Assembly (NCBI GenBank): GCA_941918925.1
Contig: OW799236.1
Location: 83,974,213 to 84,038,212 of the forward strand
Origin: Phyto melanocephala
Taxonomy: Eukaryota > Arthropoda > Insecta > Diptera > Rhinophoridae
Length of the DNA stretch: 64,000 nucleotides
Direction: 5' to 3'
Numbering within the stretch: the stretch's first letter is position 1; every line of letters starts with the position of its first letter. Position numbers and translations under genes: made by a program. Below the pieces are notes generated by a model, which worked only from the letters and a program-made list of their open reading frames with translations, was not told the origin of the DNA and made no database searches. Of this stretch, positions 49,756 to 61,649 are shown one piece after another.

Positions 49756-50097
49756 GACTTTGAAACGGGTGAGTCTGAACTTGAGTGTTGTCACTGTAGC
49801 TAATTTTAATGATAATAAATTCAAAAAAAGTTGATTAAATTTAGTTATTAACTAAAGACATTAGTATAAAATAAATTCGGACAGATATTATTTTTTTTGT
49901 TCGATAAAGCTGACAGTAGTAAGGTGTACCAATTAACGGTCATACAGTCGTCGGCACAATTATTCTGACAAATTGTTCTCTTACCTATTGGCGTTTTAAG
50001 TGGTTTAATTTACTGAGTGGCCTATCTGTTAATGATCGCATTACGTTGTTGATGAGTTTCTGACGACCAACAACCGCCGCTGAGTGTCATGTTTTTA

Positions 50098-50680
50098 AAG
50101 GGTGCTTACATTTTAAGGGCCGATTTTGAATAAAACACAAATCATTTAGGAAATTATTGTCATTTATTTTTATTATGATAATATTGGTATGGTTCAATTA
50201 TGTATGGAACAAAATATCGGCCAAATGGCAGCCGCGACCTCGGCGGCACATCTCCATCCGATGGTTCAAATTTTTAATGACAGTGTTGATGTTCAATTAT
50301 TGGCCACGATGATGAGTCGAGTTTGACTGCTCTTTTGCCACACTATCGCGAAAAACAGCAATAGTTCCCATTCAAAGAACTAAGAAGGCATTCACAGATG
50401 TTTTCACATTTCATACAGACCTATTTTGCTGAAATTTAAATATTTTTCACAATTCTACCGATTGTGAACGAATTTGAACGATTATGTTGAAAGGAAGAAA
50501 GAAATCACGAAGTGCACGAAATGCATTTTGATTTGAACGCCCATTTTCATAATTAGCCGGAATAGCTTTAACGCGTTGCTCGATTGTGTATCTTTATATG
50601 AAATTGAAAAATGTCAAATTAAATGCAGAAAAAAACTTGGCGTTTAGGTTCTCATCGGCCCTTAAAATTCAACCATCCTT
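50098..50680 (-). mobile_element. Mariner-like deletion derivative, 583 bp
   Basis: Ends AAGGGTGCTTACATTTTAAG at 50,098 and, inverted, AAGGATGGTTGAATTTTAAG at 50,680 are flanked by TA on both sides. The minus strand retains KRYTIEQRVKAIPANYENGR and QNAFRALRDF from the transposase N-terminus. At a junction near 50,283 (TAATGACAGTGTTGATG) it passes to the C-terminal/3' region. The catalytic domain is absent. The same junction and the same ends occur in the copy nested at 36,991-37,595, so both descend from one deleted ancestor. Confidence 0.85.
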
Positions 50681-50844
50681 TATTTCCAACATAACACGCA
50701 GATGGCAATTTTTTATATAATAATCTCATGGTTTAGGAAACTTGTTGAAGGGTACTATTGCTATCATAACCCATATTATCTAGGTTATGTTATTTATGGT
50801 CTCCAGGAATCCGCTATCATCTCGCAGTTACTTACACCAATCAC

Positions 50845-51326
50845 ACCAAAAAGCCTGGCCGACCTCATTTTCGAAAAAATATCGCCCGATGACGCCAGCA
50901 GCGCCGAAAATTACTCTTTGTAGATAAATTGGCTTTTCAAATATCACTCGTGGATTTACATTTCTCCAAATGCGGCAAATCTGCTTGTTATCGAATGCAG
51001 TGAGATTTTAATGAGCTTCGTCGCTGAAAATGGTTTTCTTTGTAAAGCCACCATTCACTTCTGTCTCTTTAAGCAAACGATTGGCGTATAGACAACTCTC
51101 GAAATGGTCTTTAGGCTTCAGCTTTTATGTTGACTAAAAAAATCAGGAAGTATATTTTGAATTGATGGCCTATTTTTGTAAAAGGCTTCAACCATCTTAA
51201 CGCACTGCTCAATTGTGTACCCCTCCATGATTGAATTTTTAAAACACTGAAGCAAATTAAGTTGGGCAAAAAATAGTTAACATGTGTTTCACAATTATCA
51301 ACGTGCATTATGGTTGTGCCACCCTT
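50845..51326 (-). mobile_element. Mariner-like (DD41D-type) relic, internally deleted and truncated
   Basis: The right end CCACCCTT (51,319-51,326) is followed by TA and preceded by GCATTATGGTTGTG, the inverted repeat of this subfamily. On the minus strand the transposase begins MEGYTIEQCVKMVEAFYKNR at about 51,225. After a deletion it resumes as LKPKDHFERRLYANRLLKET, then GGFTKKTIFSDEAH, a stop, and NKQICRIWRNVNPRVIFEKP. It ends with AAGVIGRYFFENEVGQAF near 50,850. The second and third catalytic aspartates are missing, and the left inverted repeat was not found. Confidence 0.75.
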
Positions 51327-52984
51327 TATTTCCTTTGGCTGATCAGTATTTTGATTAGTATTTGTTTGTCATAAGTATTTGCTAATGCAAATGACTGGCG
51401 AACATCAGCTATTTACTTTCTAATGTATGTATATTGTATTTTTCCCCAATACATTTTACACTCAGTTTGGTAACATGTGTCCTTAACTAATTTGGAAATA
51501 GTTCTTCCATAATACAACGAAGTGTAGTGTATAAATATTGCCACATAAACCGAATCAAAAGAGTTCGTTTAAAGCTTAATCAAATTACATTTTTATTTTT
51601 ATTATAACAAATTAACAATTATCATGAAATTAGAACTTTGGTTTGTATGTGTAACTATTGCACTTAACAATACCTTGTGTCTTAGAACAATTTCCCAAAT
51701 CAATAGTAACAACAGTTTCAAACATAAAATATTAAAAAAAACTACTAGGATTTTTTAAAACAAAACAAGATTTTCCCAAATCTTGATTTCGTTTAAGATT
51801 TAAAAACTATTTATATTTCTTTAATTTTTTTTTTGTTTTAATTTTAATAAATGTTTATATTTAACATAAATAAATAAATTAGTTCTTATTGTTGATTTTT
51901 AAAAGTAATTTAACAGATAAGAGACCAATACCACAACAATTGGCAAAGGAAAACTAAAAAAAATATCAATGGAAAAAAAGTACAAATAGTGGCCAACGAT
52001 ACGCTAAAAAAACTGTTTGATTTGAAAACAATACCGCTAGAAAATCCAGTTATCAACGGTCATAAAGGCGCCAAAGAAAAAATTATTAAGTATTATGCGA
52101 TAAAAAAAATAAATTGACAATAAACAGGAAAAACTGAATCAATGGGATTATTATTTCTTAAAGTATTTTTTGGACACTATACACTAACAGCCAGATAAAA
52201 TATACATTATGAGTCATAAAAAGTAACCGAAATTTTTAGATAAACAAGTTAAAAATTACCTTTAATTTTTGGTTTAATTGTAATGCATTTTTTAAAGTGT
52301 TCTAAACTCAAGCAAATAAATAAGTCAGGTTACATTATTAACTTTCCCTGACGTTAGAGCACCAGTAAAATAGTAATTTGCAAACGTGAACATTCGTTGT
52401 TCTGAAATTATACTTTGATATTTGAGCAATATTAGGTCTCTAAATTTTCTAAATATTTCCAATGAAATCCCTTATTTGAAAACATATCCACCCTATTTTC
52501 ATAAAATGATAAATTAATTAATAACAACACTAATTACAGTTCATTTGAAAACTTATTTACAGAAATGACAAACAGCTTCATTGGTGTCGAGTGAACAAGA
52601 AGAAAAAAAGTGTTAAATGTCAAACATTTGCTAACAAACCAAAAGCAAACAAGCATTACAACATATGGCGGCGGTGTTAATAAAAATATTACACAAAAGC
52701 AACAAAAACAATACACATTTACAATTTTAAATGCAAACAATTTAATGGCCCTGGAAGAATAACATTAACATTAGCAAGTACCATAATAAACCCCCTTGAA
52801 AAGTACATGTATATTGGTAGCAAGTATACATGTTACATGTACAACAAACATACATACATACATACATATCCACATGTAGACTGTTATGAAATAATAACAA
52901 CAACAGATACATACTTACTGAAACATTGTTGCATATAGAAGGGTACTTAAGTTTATTTAAAGGGTTGATAGGAAGAGTTGGTAC
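51327..52984. other. AT-rich noncoding DNA with a CATA microsatellite
   Basis: CATA units lie at 52,848-52,868. No gene or element is recognised. Confidence 0.5.
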
Positions 52985-53240
52985 TTTTGCATTTCGATAC
53001 CCTTCAGCCGTAGTAACAAGAATACACATTGCTGTGTTATCCTTTATGTAATTTTTACAATATGCATTTGCGACCCCAGCTTATAAACAGGAAAGTCGAT
53101 TGAGCGATGTCCGTATGTCCAAATGTCCAATAGTCTGTTGAAATCAACTTTTTAAATCCCACACGTAACGGTATGTCTGTAAATATGTAAAGGGATTTGA
53201 TGCCACGTTTACTCTAACCAGTATATATCAGGAAAGAAAA
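52985..53240 (+). repeat. Diverged family B fragment with inverted internal segment
   Basis: The head ATACCCTTCAGCCG, then TTGCGACCCC, GTCGATTGAGCGATGTCCGT and TTGAAATCAAC follow the order of family B. The next segment, GGGATTTGATGCCACGTTTA then CTCTAACCAGTATA, is the reverse complement of the family B internal segment at 56,540-56,566. Part of the repeat is therefore inverted relative to the complete copy. Confidence 0.55.
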
Positions 53241-54239
53241 ATGGCTTTTATGATTTTGTAGCAAGTTTGAAAACAAAATGTACTTTCTAGGGCATGACGG
53301 TACCATTTTTTTAATATTTTTTAATAAAAACAGAAACTTAACAAAAATGTTTATAAAAATTTAGAAGTATACAATAAAAAAAACAGAAACTTAACAAAAA
53401 TGTGATTAAAAATCCAATACACAATAAAAATATTAAATATTACATTCATACTTAGAGATCGGTTATTTAAAAAATTGTATTTATTAAATACTCTTAGATA
53501 ATAAATTTTCTGTTGTTTTAAACTTAAAGCAACAAGAATTTGCTGACTTCAATAAATCTTTTCTGTATCAAATTTAAAACAGTAGAAACGTGTATTCTTT
53601 TTCTTCCCATTGTTTTAGTTAACTTTTGAAAATAAAAAACTTGTTCGACGTTGGCCGATGAATGTCGAATAAACTGAATACCTTTTACAATTCTTGAAAT
53701 ATCTGAGAACATGAACTCATTTAATTCATTTTTCATCTGTGATACTTTAGGCCAAAAATAGAAAATATTTGAATCTTTGTGTGATCTAAGTTCAATCACA
53801 TCGGCTAGAGCACTGTACTGATTATTTATTCTTCAAAGTTTGTTTGCTCGTGTGGAAACATTTTCACCAAAAGAGGTACTATTGAATTTTGTTCTCCCAT
53901 AAAAACTTTTTCAGGAGTAAGCTAATCGAACCATTTTAGTACTTCATTATTAAAGTCCACCTTACATGCTTACGAATCATAAGTAAAATAACAGTAACAG
54001 GTGAGTTTTGTAAGAAGTTTGCAAGTACTAGGCAGATTTTGTTGTTGCAGACTTGACACTACCTGGTACATGAATTCGCTTTGACAACAGCATTGCAACA
54101 TAAACAGAGAAGCTGACAGAATAAAATAAAACACACACAAGCAAAATTAAAGAGAACATGGACAAATTTTTTAATTGTACCAAGTAGCTCGTGGTAGTAC
54201 CACGGTACCAACAAGGTCCAAAATGTACCATAAAAAGTA
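53241..54239. other. AT-rich noncoding DNA
   Basis: The minus-strand frame at 53,524-53,799 has no recognisable domain. Nothing else was seen. Confidence 0.45.
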
Positions 54240-54590
54240 CAATTGTCCCATGATTTCCATCCGTGGTATATATGTATGTTGTAATTGTGAAAAAAAACGA
54301 GGTGGTCTTGGTTTTTTGCTCATATCTCAGAAAGTTATGGGGCGATTTTGCTGAATTTCAATAGCGATTCATTCCCGAATATTTCCAAGAGATTGATACC
54401 ATATACAGATCTGAGGAACATATAGTTGCTTCTAAAAGTTGATTTCAACCAACACACGGACAGACGTTCAGGGCTTAATCGACTCCTCCATTCATTATGG
54501 GGTCGGAAATGAAAATTGTAGAAATTACAAACGGAATGACAAAGCTATGTATACCCTTGTGCACCACAGGTGAAGGGTATAAAAAGTGGT
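54240..54590 (-). repeat. Family B 5' half, minus orientation
   Basis: Read on the minus strand it starts TTTTTATACCCTTCACCTGT at 54,590 and follows the complete copy at 56.2 kb. It runs through AGCTTTGTCATTCCGTTTGT, TTCATTTCCGACCCCATAAT, GGAGTCGATTAAGCCCTG, TTGAAATCAACTTTTAGAAG and ATCTGTATATGGTATCAATC, ending near GACCACCTCG. The 3' half with the hairpin is absent. Confidence 0.7.
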
Positions 54591-54733
54591 ACATATTTAA
54601 GTATAAAAAGATTATTCCATAGCGATTACTGTTAATAACAAAATAATAAATTCTGTGCCATAAAAATACATCAAATTGATGGTGGGTATAAAAGATTCGG
54701 CATAGGCGAATATAGTGCTCTTACATATTTAAT
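54591..54733 (+). repeat. Family A 3'-end fragment
   Basis: AAAGATTATTCCATAGCGAT and GATGGTGGGTATAAAAGATT then CGGCATAGGCGAATATAGTG and CTCTTAC match the last 140 bases or so of family A. It directly abuts the head of the inverted family B fragment. Confidence 0.7.
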
Positions 54734-54739
54734 AATTAT

Positions 54740-55060
54740 TTAATTTTAAGTTTTCTTCTTGTTAAATAAAGTTTTATTATTTTTAAGTTAAATTTTGAAA
54801 AAAATTAAAGAAATTTAAAAATAAACAAGATAATGTAAAAAATATTTGTATAAAAATTCAATTGAAAAGGTAGGTACAATCACCATATTTGACTAAAAGC
54901 AAATGAATTCAACTCTAAACATATATATGATTACTGCATGATACTTTAAGTAAACAATATAGTTATAACTGGCAACTATTATATATTTTAACCACAATCA
55001 TGCAATTCTGTCATAGTATGTTGCTCTTCGATTATGGTTACCAAAGAAATTTATGAAATT
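54740..55060 (+). repeat. Duplicated segment, copy 2, uninterrupted (empty site)
   Basis: It aligns with 38,925-39,151 joined to 40,448-40,580. Where copy 1 contains the DD41D element, this copy reads AAACATATATATGATTACTG at about 54,916-54,935 with no insertion. Confidence 0.7.
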
Positions 55061-56190
55061 AAATACTGGTCTTGCCACAGAAGACACTTTAGACTTAAAT
55101 ACTTTAGACTAACCCACGATCATCTGATGATCCTTCACAGAGTGTTCCAAATTGAAAAAAGAAATAATGCGAATTTTCAATGGATTAAACCTAATTAATG
55201 CTTGAACTAACCCGAATACAGATAATATCGGAAAGTTAATAATATTTCTTAAAATAACAAAAATCAATTATAACCATACTTTAAACTTAATCTCACCAAT
55301 TATAAATGTTTTTCTTTATCTATTTTTTGTGATTCGATTTTAGAATCCACTTAAATTAAAGCATTTTAAAAAGGTATTATGCCATCTAAACACTATCTTA
55401 TGCTGCATGTGTTTGCGTAAACTTTCAGTAACGAAGAACACTGAAAGTTTGTCTAACAGAAATTATAAAGACAGCAGTGTGTCCGGGGAATTGCAAAATA
55501 CATTAAATGTTTTACAGTGAAAAGTACAAAATACATAAAGTCTAACTGCCTTTCAACCTTTACAAATTTAAACAGACTTTATTAGCAGCCTTCAGAAATT
55601 AATTGACGATTTTTAAAGAAAGGGGTAATTTTTCTCGTTTAGTTTCGAACTCATTTAAATACTCCGGGCAATAAGAGAAGCTATTATTTAAAACCTTTCA
55701 ATAGCAAAACGCCTTTGTTGCCATAATCCATTATGATTGATAAAAGAAAAACCATTTACTCATTTGTTATAGCAGACACGTGACATATAGTTAAATTATG
55801 AGTAGACGCTTTATTCATATTTATTGTTTTATCGGTAGGTCTAACATGAATTATGATTAATTAACTGGAATTTAATATAGATTTGAAGTTCTCACGCTAC
55901 ACATTAAATTGAGAATACAACTACACAAAAAAGTTAAATGTGAAATTTATTTGCTGTAACGACAATGTTGGTGGCCTTTCGTTCACCTACATGGCTTAAC
56001 ATTTAGTGAGTCTGTTTCAATTTGCTAGGGCACAACGTATGTATGTATGTATGTTTGTTATCAATTGTAGCGGCTCATTGAAATAAACAAACAAATGTTG
56101 CATGCCATCGTTGCGACTGAAAGTAAAACTAACAAACGAAGCCGCTTTTACATTTTTCTACTGCGAGTAAAGTAAAACCAAAATATTATC
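55061..56190. other. Noncoding DNA with a GTAT microsatellite
   Basis: GTAT units lie at 56,037-56,054. No gene or element was recognised. Confidence 0.5.
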
Positions 56191-56194
56191 GATT

Positions 56195-56830
56195 TTTTTG
56201 TTTTTATACCCTTCACCTGTGGTGCACAAGGGTATATATAGCTTTGTCATTCCGTTTGTAATTTCTACAATTTTCATTTCCGACCCCATAAAGTATATAT
56301 TTTCTGAAAGCTTATGAATAGAGGAGTCGATTAAGCCCTGGCCGTCTGTCCGTCTATCTGCGTGTTGGTTGAAATCAACTTTTAGAAGCAACCATATGTT
56401 CCTCAGATCTGAGTATGGTATCAATCTTTTGGAAATATCCAGGAATGAATCGGTATTGAAATTCAGCACAATCGGCCCATAACTTACTGAGATATGAGCA
56501 CGACCACCTCGCTGTTATTCACAATTACAACAACATACTGGCTAGAGTAAACGTGGCATCGAATCCCAGCTAAGCCAAAAAAAAATTTTTTTATATAATT
56601 TTTTTATTTTATATATTATTTATATTTTTATTATTTTTTTTATTGTTTTTTTTTTTTTTTTTGGAAACATACGTAAACTCAATTAATAATTCTGCAATGG
56701 GTTGTTTTTTACATGTATGTACGTATTTCATATGAGATGAATGGTGATACAAACAATTGTTATTGCATGACTACACGTTGTGAAGGGTATACAAGATTCG
56801 GCATGGCCGAATATAGCACTTTTACTTGTT
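56195..56830 (+). mobile_element. Helentron-like repeat family B, complete copy
   Basis: It starts TTTTTATACCCTTCACCTGT and contains CATTCCGTTTGTAATTTC, CGACCCCATAAAGTATATAT, GGCCGTCTGTCCGTC and a long A/T-rich middle at about 56,575-56,665. Before that middle lies TGGCATCGAATCCCAGC, which resembles a tRNA T-arm. It ends with GTGAAGGGTATACAAGATTC, GGCATGGCCGAATATAGCAC and TTTTACTTGTT. The GTGAAGGGTATA motif before the hairpin is the inverted copy of the start. No protein is encoded, and the length is about 636 bp. Confidence 0.75.
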
Positions 56831-57170
56831 CGCTTATAAAGTAGATATATTAGGAAGTAAAAGAAATTTTCATGTAAAATTTCGTTTTTAAAAGCAATCA
56901 AATTAAATTTTTATATGAAAACTTATTTTTTTTTAAAATATTTATGATTTTATCACCTCACAACTAACTTAAACTAATTTTTTTTTTCAATTTATTTTTA
57001 ATTCATTTTCTTTGTAAGTAAAATCTTTAGTTCATAGAAATTCTAGATTGAATTTTTATTATTGGTAGGGATGATGATGGGGATGATGTCTAAGCATTAG
57101 GTGTAAGCGTCAGCATATTAGAATTAAATTCGCTTTCTCAAATCAATGTCAAAATACATATTAAACAAGT
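56831..57170. other. AT-rich spacer
   Basis: No feature was seen between the family B and family A copies. Confidence 0.45.
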
Positions 57171-58268
57171 AAGAACACTATATTCGTTTGTGCCGAATCT
57201 TTTATACCCACCACCAATTTTGTATACGTTTAAAGCACAATATTGATTATTTTGTTCATCGCTATTGAATAATATCTTTATACTAAAATATGTATCAATT
57301 TCTTTGTATAACTTCGATATGCTAGAAAATTTTTTCGTAAATTTGGTCTTTCAATGAAAGTGAGCGTTAAAGTAGGCATGTTGAAGTTGTTTCTACTAAT
57401 GAATGCAACGTAGAAGTTTTAATATAGTCCTTTATTATTACAAAATCTTTATTCATAGAGAAATTATATGAATTTGAGATAAACCGTTATGTGGGAGGTG
57501 GGCGTAAAAGTAGGCGTGCCACCTAAATTTTCTGGCATAACAATAACATTGACGAGAAGGATATATGCAGCAAATTTCATCACCTCTAATTTTGTCGGTT
57601 TTATGAGCTTTTAAATTTTATTAACAGTAGATAACGTGAGAAGTGGGCGTTATAGTAGGCGTGTCGAAGTTATTTCTGCTAATGAATACAACTTAGATAT
57701 TTCAATATAGTCCTTTATTTTTCCAAAATCTTTATTCATAGATAAGTTATATGAATTTGAGATAAAGCGTTATATGGAAGGTGGGCGTAAAAGTAGTCGT
57801 GTCACATTGATTTTCCTTTAGTACAAACCCTTTGACCAAAAAGCTATGTTTGCAAAATTTCAGAATCATACATCTAATTTTGTCAGTTTTATTACGTTTT
57901 AAATTTTAAATATACCGAAAAATACACTGTGCGGTATAAATTTTCGTACATTTTGATCTATAACTGCTTTCCTAATGCATAGATTTAAGCAATTTTCAGG
58001 AAAAAATATTTTTTTACTCAGTTTCATTCGAAATTTCATGACTCTACGTTAATACGTTTGGACACAATTGCATTTTATTCGATGTTGAGAGGACATGGTT
58101 TTTTGACCTACTCTTGCATTACGAGCTATAAGTAGCTTCTTTATATTCAATACTAAACAAACCTTGTGTATAAGAAATATTCTGGCAAAGTTTGAGCCTC
58201 CTAGCTTTTTCGGTCCGACCTCTACGTGCTTTCAACAGACGGACAGACGGACGGAGATAGCTAGATCG
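57171..58268 (-). mobile_element. Helentron-like repeat family A, 5'-truncated copy
   Basis: On the minus strand the copy ends at 57,171 with the hairpin GATTCGGCACAAACGAATATAG, whose stem is partly decayed, and TTACTTGTT. The upstream modules match the 44.8-46.4 kb copy: repeated ACGCCCACTT segments with a period of about 279 bp, TGTACGAAAATTTATACCGC and GTCCGTCTGTCC. Similarity stops at about 58,268 just after TAGCTAGATCGG. The TATACCCGCCACC start and the CATTCCGTTT segment are therefore missing. Confidence 0.7.
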
Positions 58269-59129
58269 GTTTATTTTTGCATTCTACTGATTTTCGTTAG
58301 TAATACTTACGTATACACTACTTGCATTTAATTACCTGATTGTGGCAGCGCAAGGTAAGTGTACCCTATAGCTACACTTTAGTTACTATAGTTACAAGCG
58401 TCAAGTGCCTTATTATGTATCTTTTTCTTCTTCTATACTACTAGAAGGGCAACTAAACGCAAACACATATTCCTATAACCGTGTTTTATACATATTTTAA
58501 GGTGAATGAAGTGACATCAACAGATGTCACATGTGTTGCCTACAGCTTGTGATTGTAAATCATTTTACTAAATGCTTATGATTTTTACTGTATATACTTA
58601 TTAGAGATTATATTTTTCAATTCTTTTCTATTAAAAACATGATATCTTGTCTATATGATTTTTGTAATTCATAATAATTTACAGAATTTATGGATTTTAT
58701 TACTTTGGGAAGTGTATTTCTAAGTGGGGTCGTTGGAGTTTTTATTTATTTATTTCTCTATTTTTTGTTAAAACCAAATTATGTGGGAATATTTTAAGAA
58801 AAGTTAATTGGAATAAAGGAAAAATATTGAAACTACAAAAAGACATAACAATTTTTGTAGACATGTAACTAGGAAACCTGTCAGATATTCTAATTGCATT
58901 CTGTTAACAATTCTCTTACAAATTTTTTGTTTTTCTAAATATTTTAATTTTGTAGGTGCTGAATAAAAATGAATGAACAGGTACATGCATAACTTTAATC
59001 GGTGAGTCATATAAAATTTTAGTCTGCTACAAAAAAGTACTGTTTACTTTTTAAAACACCTGGTTTTATTGGAAAAGTTGAACTAAGGCAAATTTATTCA
59101 TCGGGCGCTCCTATTTGAACAGCTATTTT
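58269..59129. other. Noncoding DNA
   Basis: No coding region or repeat was recognised. Confidence 0.45.
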
Positions 59130-59480
59130 TTTCACTTATTTTAAATTTCAGCTGTCAAAGTCTATAGATAAAACAATTGCAATTACCAGATGATCGCTTT
59201 TTCTGACCTCGGATATCTCAGAGGGTTAATCAAGTATATATTTGCCTAGCGTTCTGTATCTCTTGGCAGCTAGGGCAAGACATTCGCAGAGAAGATAGAA
59301 AATCGATTTCTCTTTCAGATCCAGGAAGCTTTAACAATGGTTGTTCGAAAGAAGTCCGAATCGGCGTTCATGTTTTCCAAACATACAGCGACCCATCAAT
59401 TATCTCAAAAGCCCTTCCAGTCATGAATCTTATATTGCGTTGTTAGCCAGATATCAAAAGAGGGCCACATAATCCTAAAT
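59130..59480 (-). pseudogene. Decayed LINE C-terminal fragment
   Basis: The minus strand aligns at nucleotide level with the fragment at 62.7-62.95 kb. Matching blocks are AACATGAACGCCGATTCGGA, CAACCATTGTTAAAGC, a GATCTGAAAGAGAA segment, a CTTCTCTGCGAATGTC segment, GAGATACAGAACGCTAGGC and ATATACTTGATTAACC. The corresponding protein region is the cysteine/histidine knuckle and tail of an RNase H-bearing LINE, but stops and frameshifts are frequent. Confidence 0.7.
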
Positions 59481-61294
59481 ACTCAACACGTATTTTGTCC
59501 ATAAAACTTGTCTTCGGTTTTGTGTCTGAAGATTTTGCCTTTGATGTTCCCATACCTTATCTACTCGCAAAGATACAGACTAGTGCAGCGTCAGTCAGTT
59601 CATCAAGACTTGGCAACTATTTCTTGCATTGACTGAATAGTTTGGACGTGGTAAACTGAGTGACTAGAGTTCCGCCTGGCATTCGACAAAAATACCAATA
59701 TTTTCGTAAATATTCTTGTCATGCAGTGTTCCATATGCTTTCCAGATAGCGAATATTTTCAGCCTGAAATACGCTAAAGAGAGGAGCTATAACCCAAGTT
59801 CTCCAGAGAAGACACCGAATCCAACTCCTTAGCCCATGCATTGAGCCTTACTATACTAAGTGCATATACGGCCATAATATGAAGGTCAAAGGGAACGAGA
59901 AGTATTTATAGATTTGAAGGACTGTTTCTCAGTGCATCCGTAATTTAATTGCATGCTGATTGTTGTATCCTCTAAAACATTTTTTGGATTTTTGTTTTTT
60001 TAAAGAATTGCAATTTCAGTTCTGAGTACCTTGAAATAGGAGCTACATGAAATAACACTCCTTAACTCATTGTGAGTCGTAATACAAATTAAATAACTCA
60101 ACTTTAAAAAGAAAAAGTAAAAAACCGGCCAATTATTAATATTAAATTGTATTAATTTTAAAATTAAATAAGTAAATCCACGAAAATTAATAAAATTGAT
60201 AAGATCTCAATAATAAAATAAACAACCTCTGATGAAGCAAGTACCAACAGAAGCGAATTAACTTAATAATAAAATATATAGACTTTTCTAATATTAATTT
60301 ATAACTGTCTGTGTAGAAAGAGATTTAAGCGGACTAAGGTGAATAAGAAAAAATATCAAATTTTAAAAATTGTTCTCCCCGTCCTTAGTGATTCAGTGTT
60401 TAAAAATACACATGAAGTACTGATTTCTGGTATAAATATACGTTCCACTTCAAGCACTTGTATTTTTGATGTATTATGTTGATCAAAATTATTTTTCTTA
60501 TTTCCATTACAAACTTCTAAAACTCATACAACCATAATAAATATTTTTAACTACCAAATTAATCTGCATTAAATTTTATTTTTCTCGAGACAACTTAATT
60601 AAAAATAATTAAGATAAAACAAACTTAAACCTACAATTCCTCAACACCTCGTTACATACTGCATTCATGGCAAGATAAATAGATATAAGAAAACTATTTC
60701 AATAATTGTGACAAAATAGTGTTTTTTGTTTTACACACATGTTAAACTTGAGGAGCAAATGCGAGAAAAAAGGCCAACCGTAAATATGCATCATTAAAAA
60801 CAATCAATGAAAATCCCCAACATTAAGTCTTTTCATTAATGCGTTGACATTTGGAAGAGATAAGACATTAAAAAGCAATTATATTGAGACAAATCAGCAA
60901 AACATATGAAAATATTAATGTGGGATTTTGTGTTAAATGCAAGACATTAAATGGCCATAAAAAACACCAGTTGAAGTACGATAAATGTTTGACTAAAACT
61001 AAACGGCTCATTGGTGGAATGAGTAAAGCACTGCGTTAAAACACCTAACACAGAAACACATAAAAAGAATCACACACACACATGTGCATACATATTATTA
61101 ATAATAAAAAAATGACTAAATCTCCTTTATTGAAAATTCCAAACAAAATAGTAGATAAAAAATAACCAATAAAATTGCTCAATTATCAAACTAAAATTAA
61201 ACACAAATTTTTCTTAATAAGTCGAATGTTTTGTTTTTTTTTTGTTTTTGGAAAAGTCGTAAAACTAATGAAAGAAGTAACTAGTAAAAGCGTT
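59481..61294. other. Noncoding DNA; first 450 bp possibly LINE-derived
   Basis: The part up to about 59,930 is less AT-rich and may be upstream LINE sequence on the minus strand, but no motif is readable. The remainder is AT-rich, with a CA microsatellite at 61,071-61,081. Confidence 0.35.
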
Positions 61295-61330
61295 ATTTTC
61301 GGCTAAGCCGAATTTCATATACCCACCACT
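61295..61330 (-). repeat. Variant 3' end of the TATACCC/hairpin repeat group
   Basis: On the minus strand it reads GTGGTGGGTATATGAAATTC then GGCTTAGCCGAAAATAACGC. This gives the inverted TATACCC motif followed by a TTCGGC hairpin with a different loop and flanks. How far the element extends to the right is unclear. Confidence 0.5.
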
Positions 61331-61649
61331 ATTTTGAATTTTATAACAATTCAGCGGAGTTTTATTAAAACATTTCTTTGCCAAATGGAGAAATTTCATA
61401 CAAGTACATTTATAAGATTATAATTCAACAATTTGAAAATAAAACTTAAAGATTGAGATAATCTTCTTGTATATTTTTGTTACGCTGTTTGGGCTCACAT
61501 TATAAAACCGATTTTAAAAGATATATGTATGTACATTTGAATTTTTCTTCAATCCTAATTTTATTAAATTTGGTTCTGTATTTGTGGAGTTATAAGCGTT
61601 TAAAGTTGCTACTAATACATTCACTAATAAAAAGTAAAAAAAAAAAACA

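Noticed and set aside
56158..56469. 103-codon minus-strand open frame
   Set aside because: It lies entirely across the start of a family B repeat, and other copies of the same repeat do not keep the frame.
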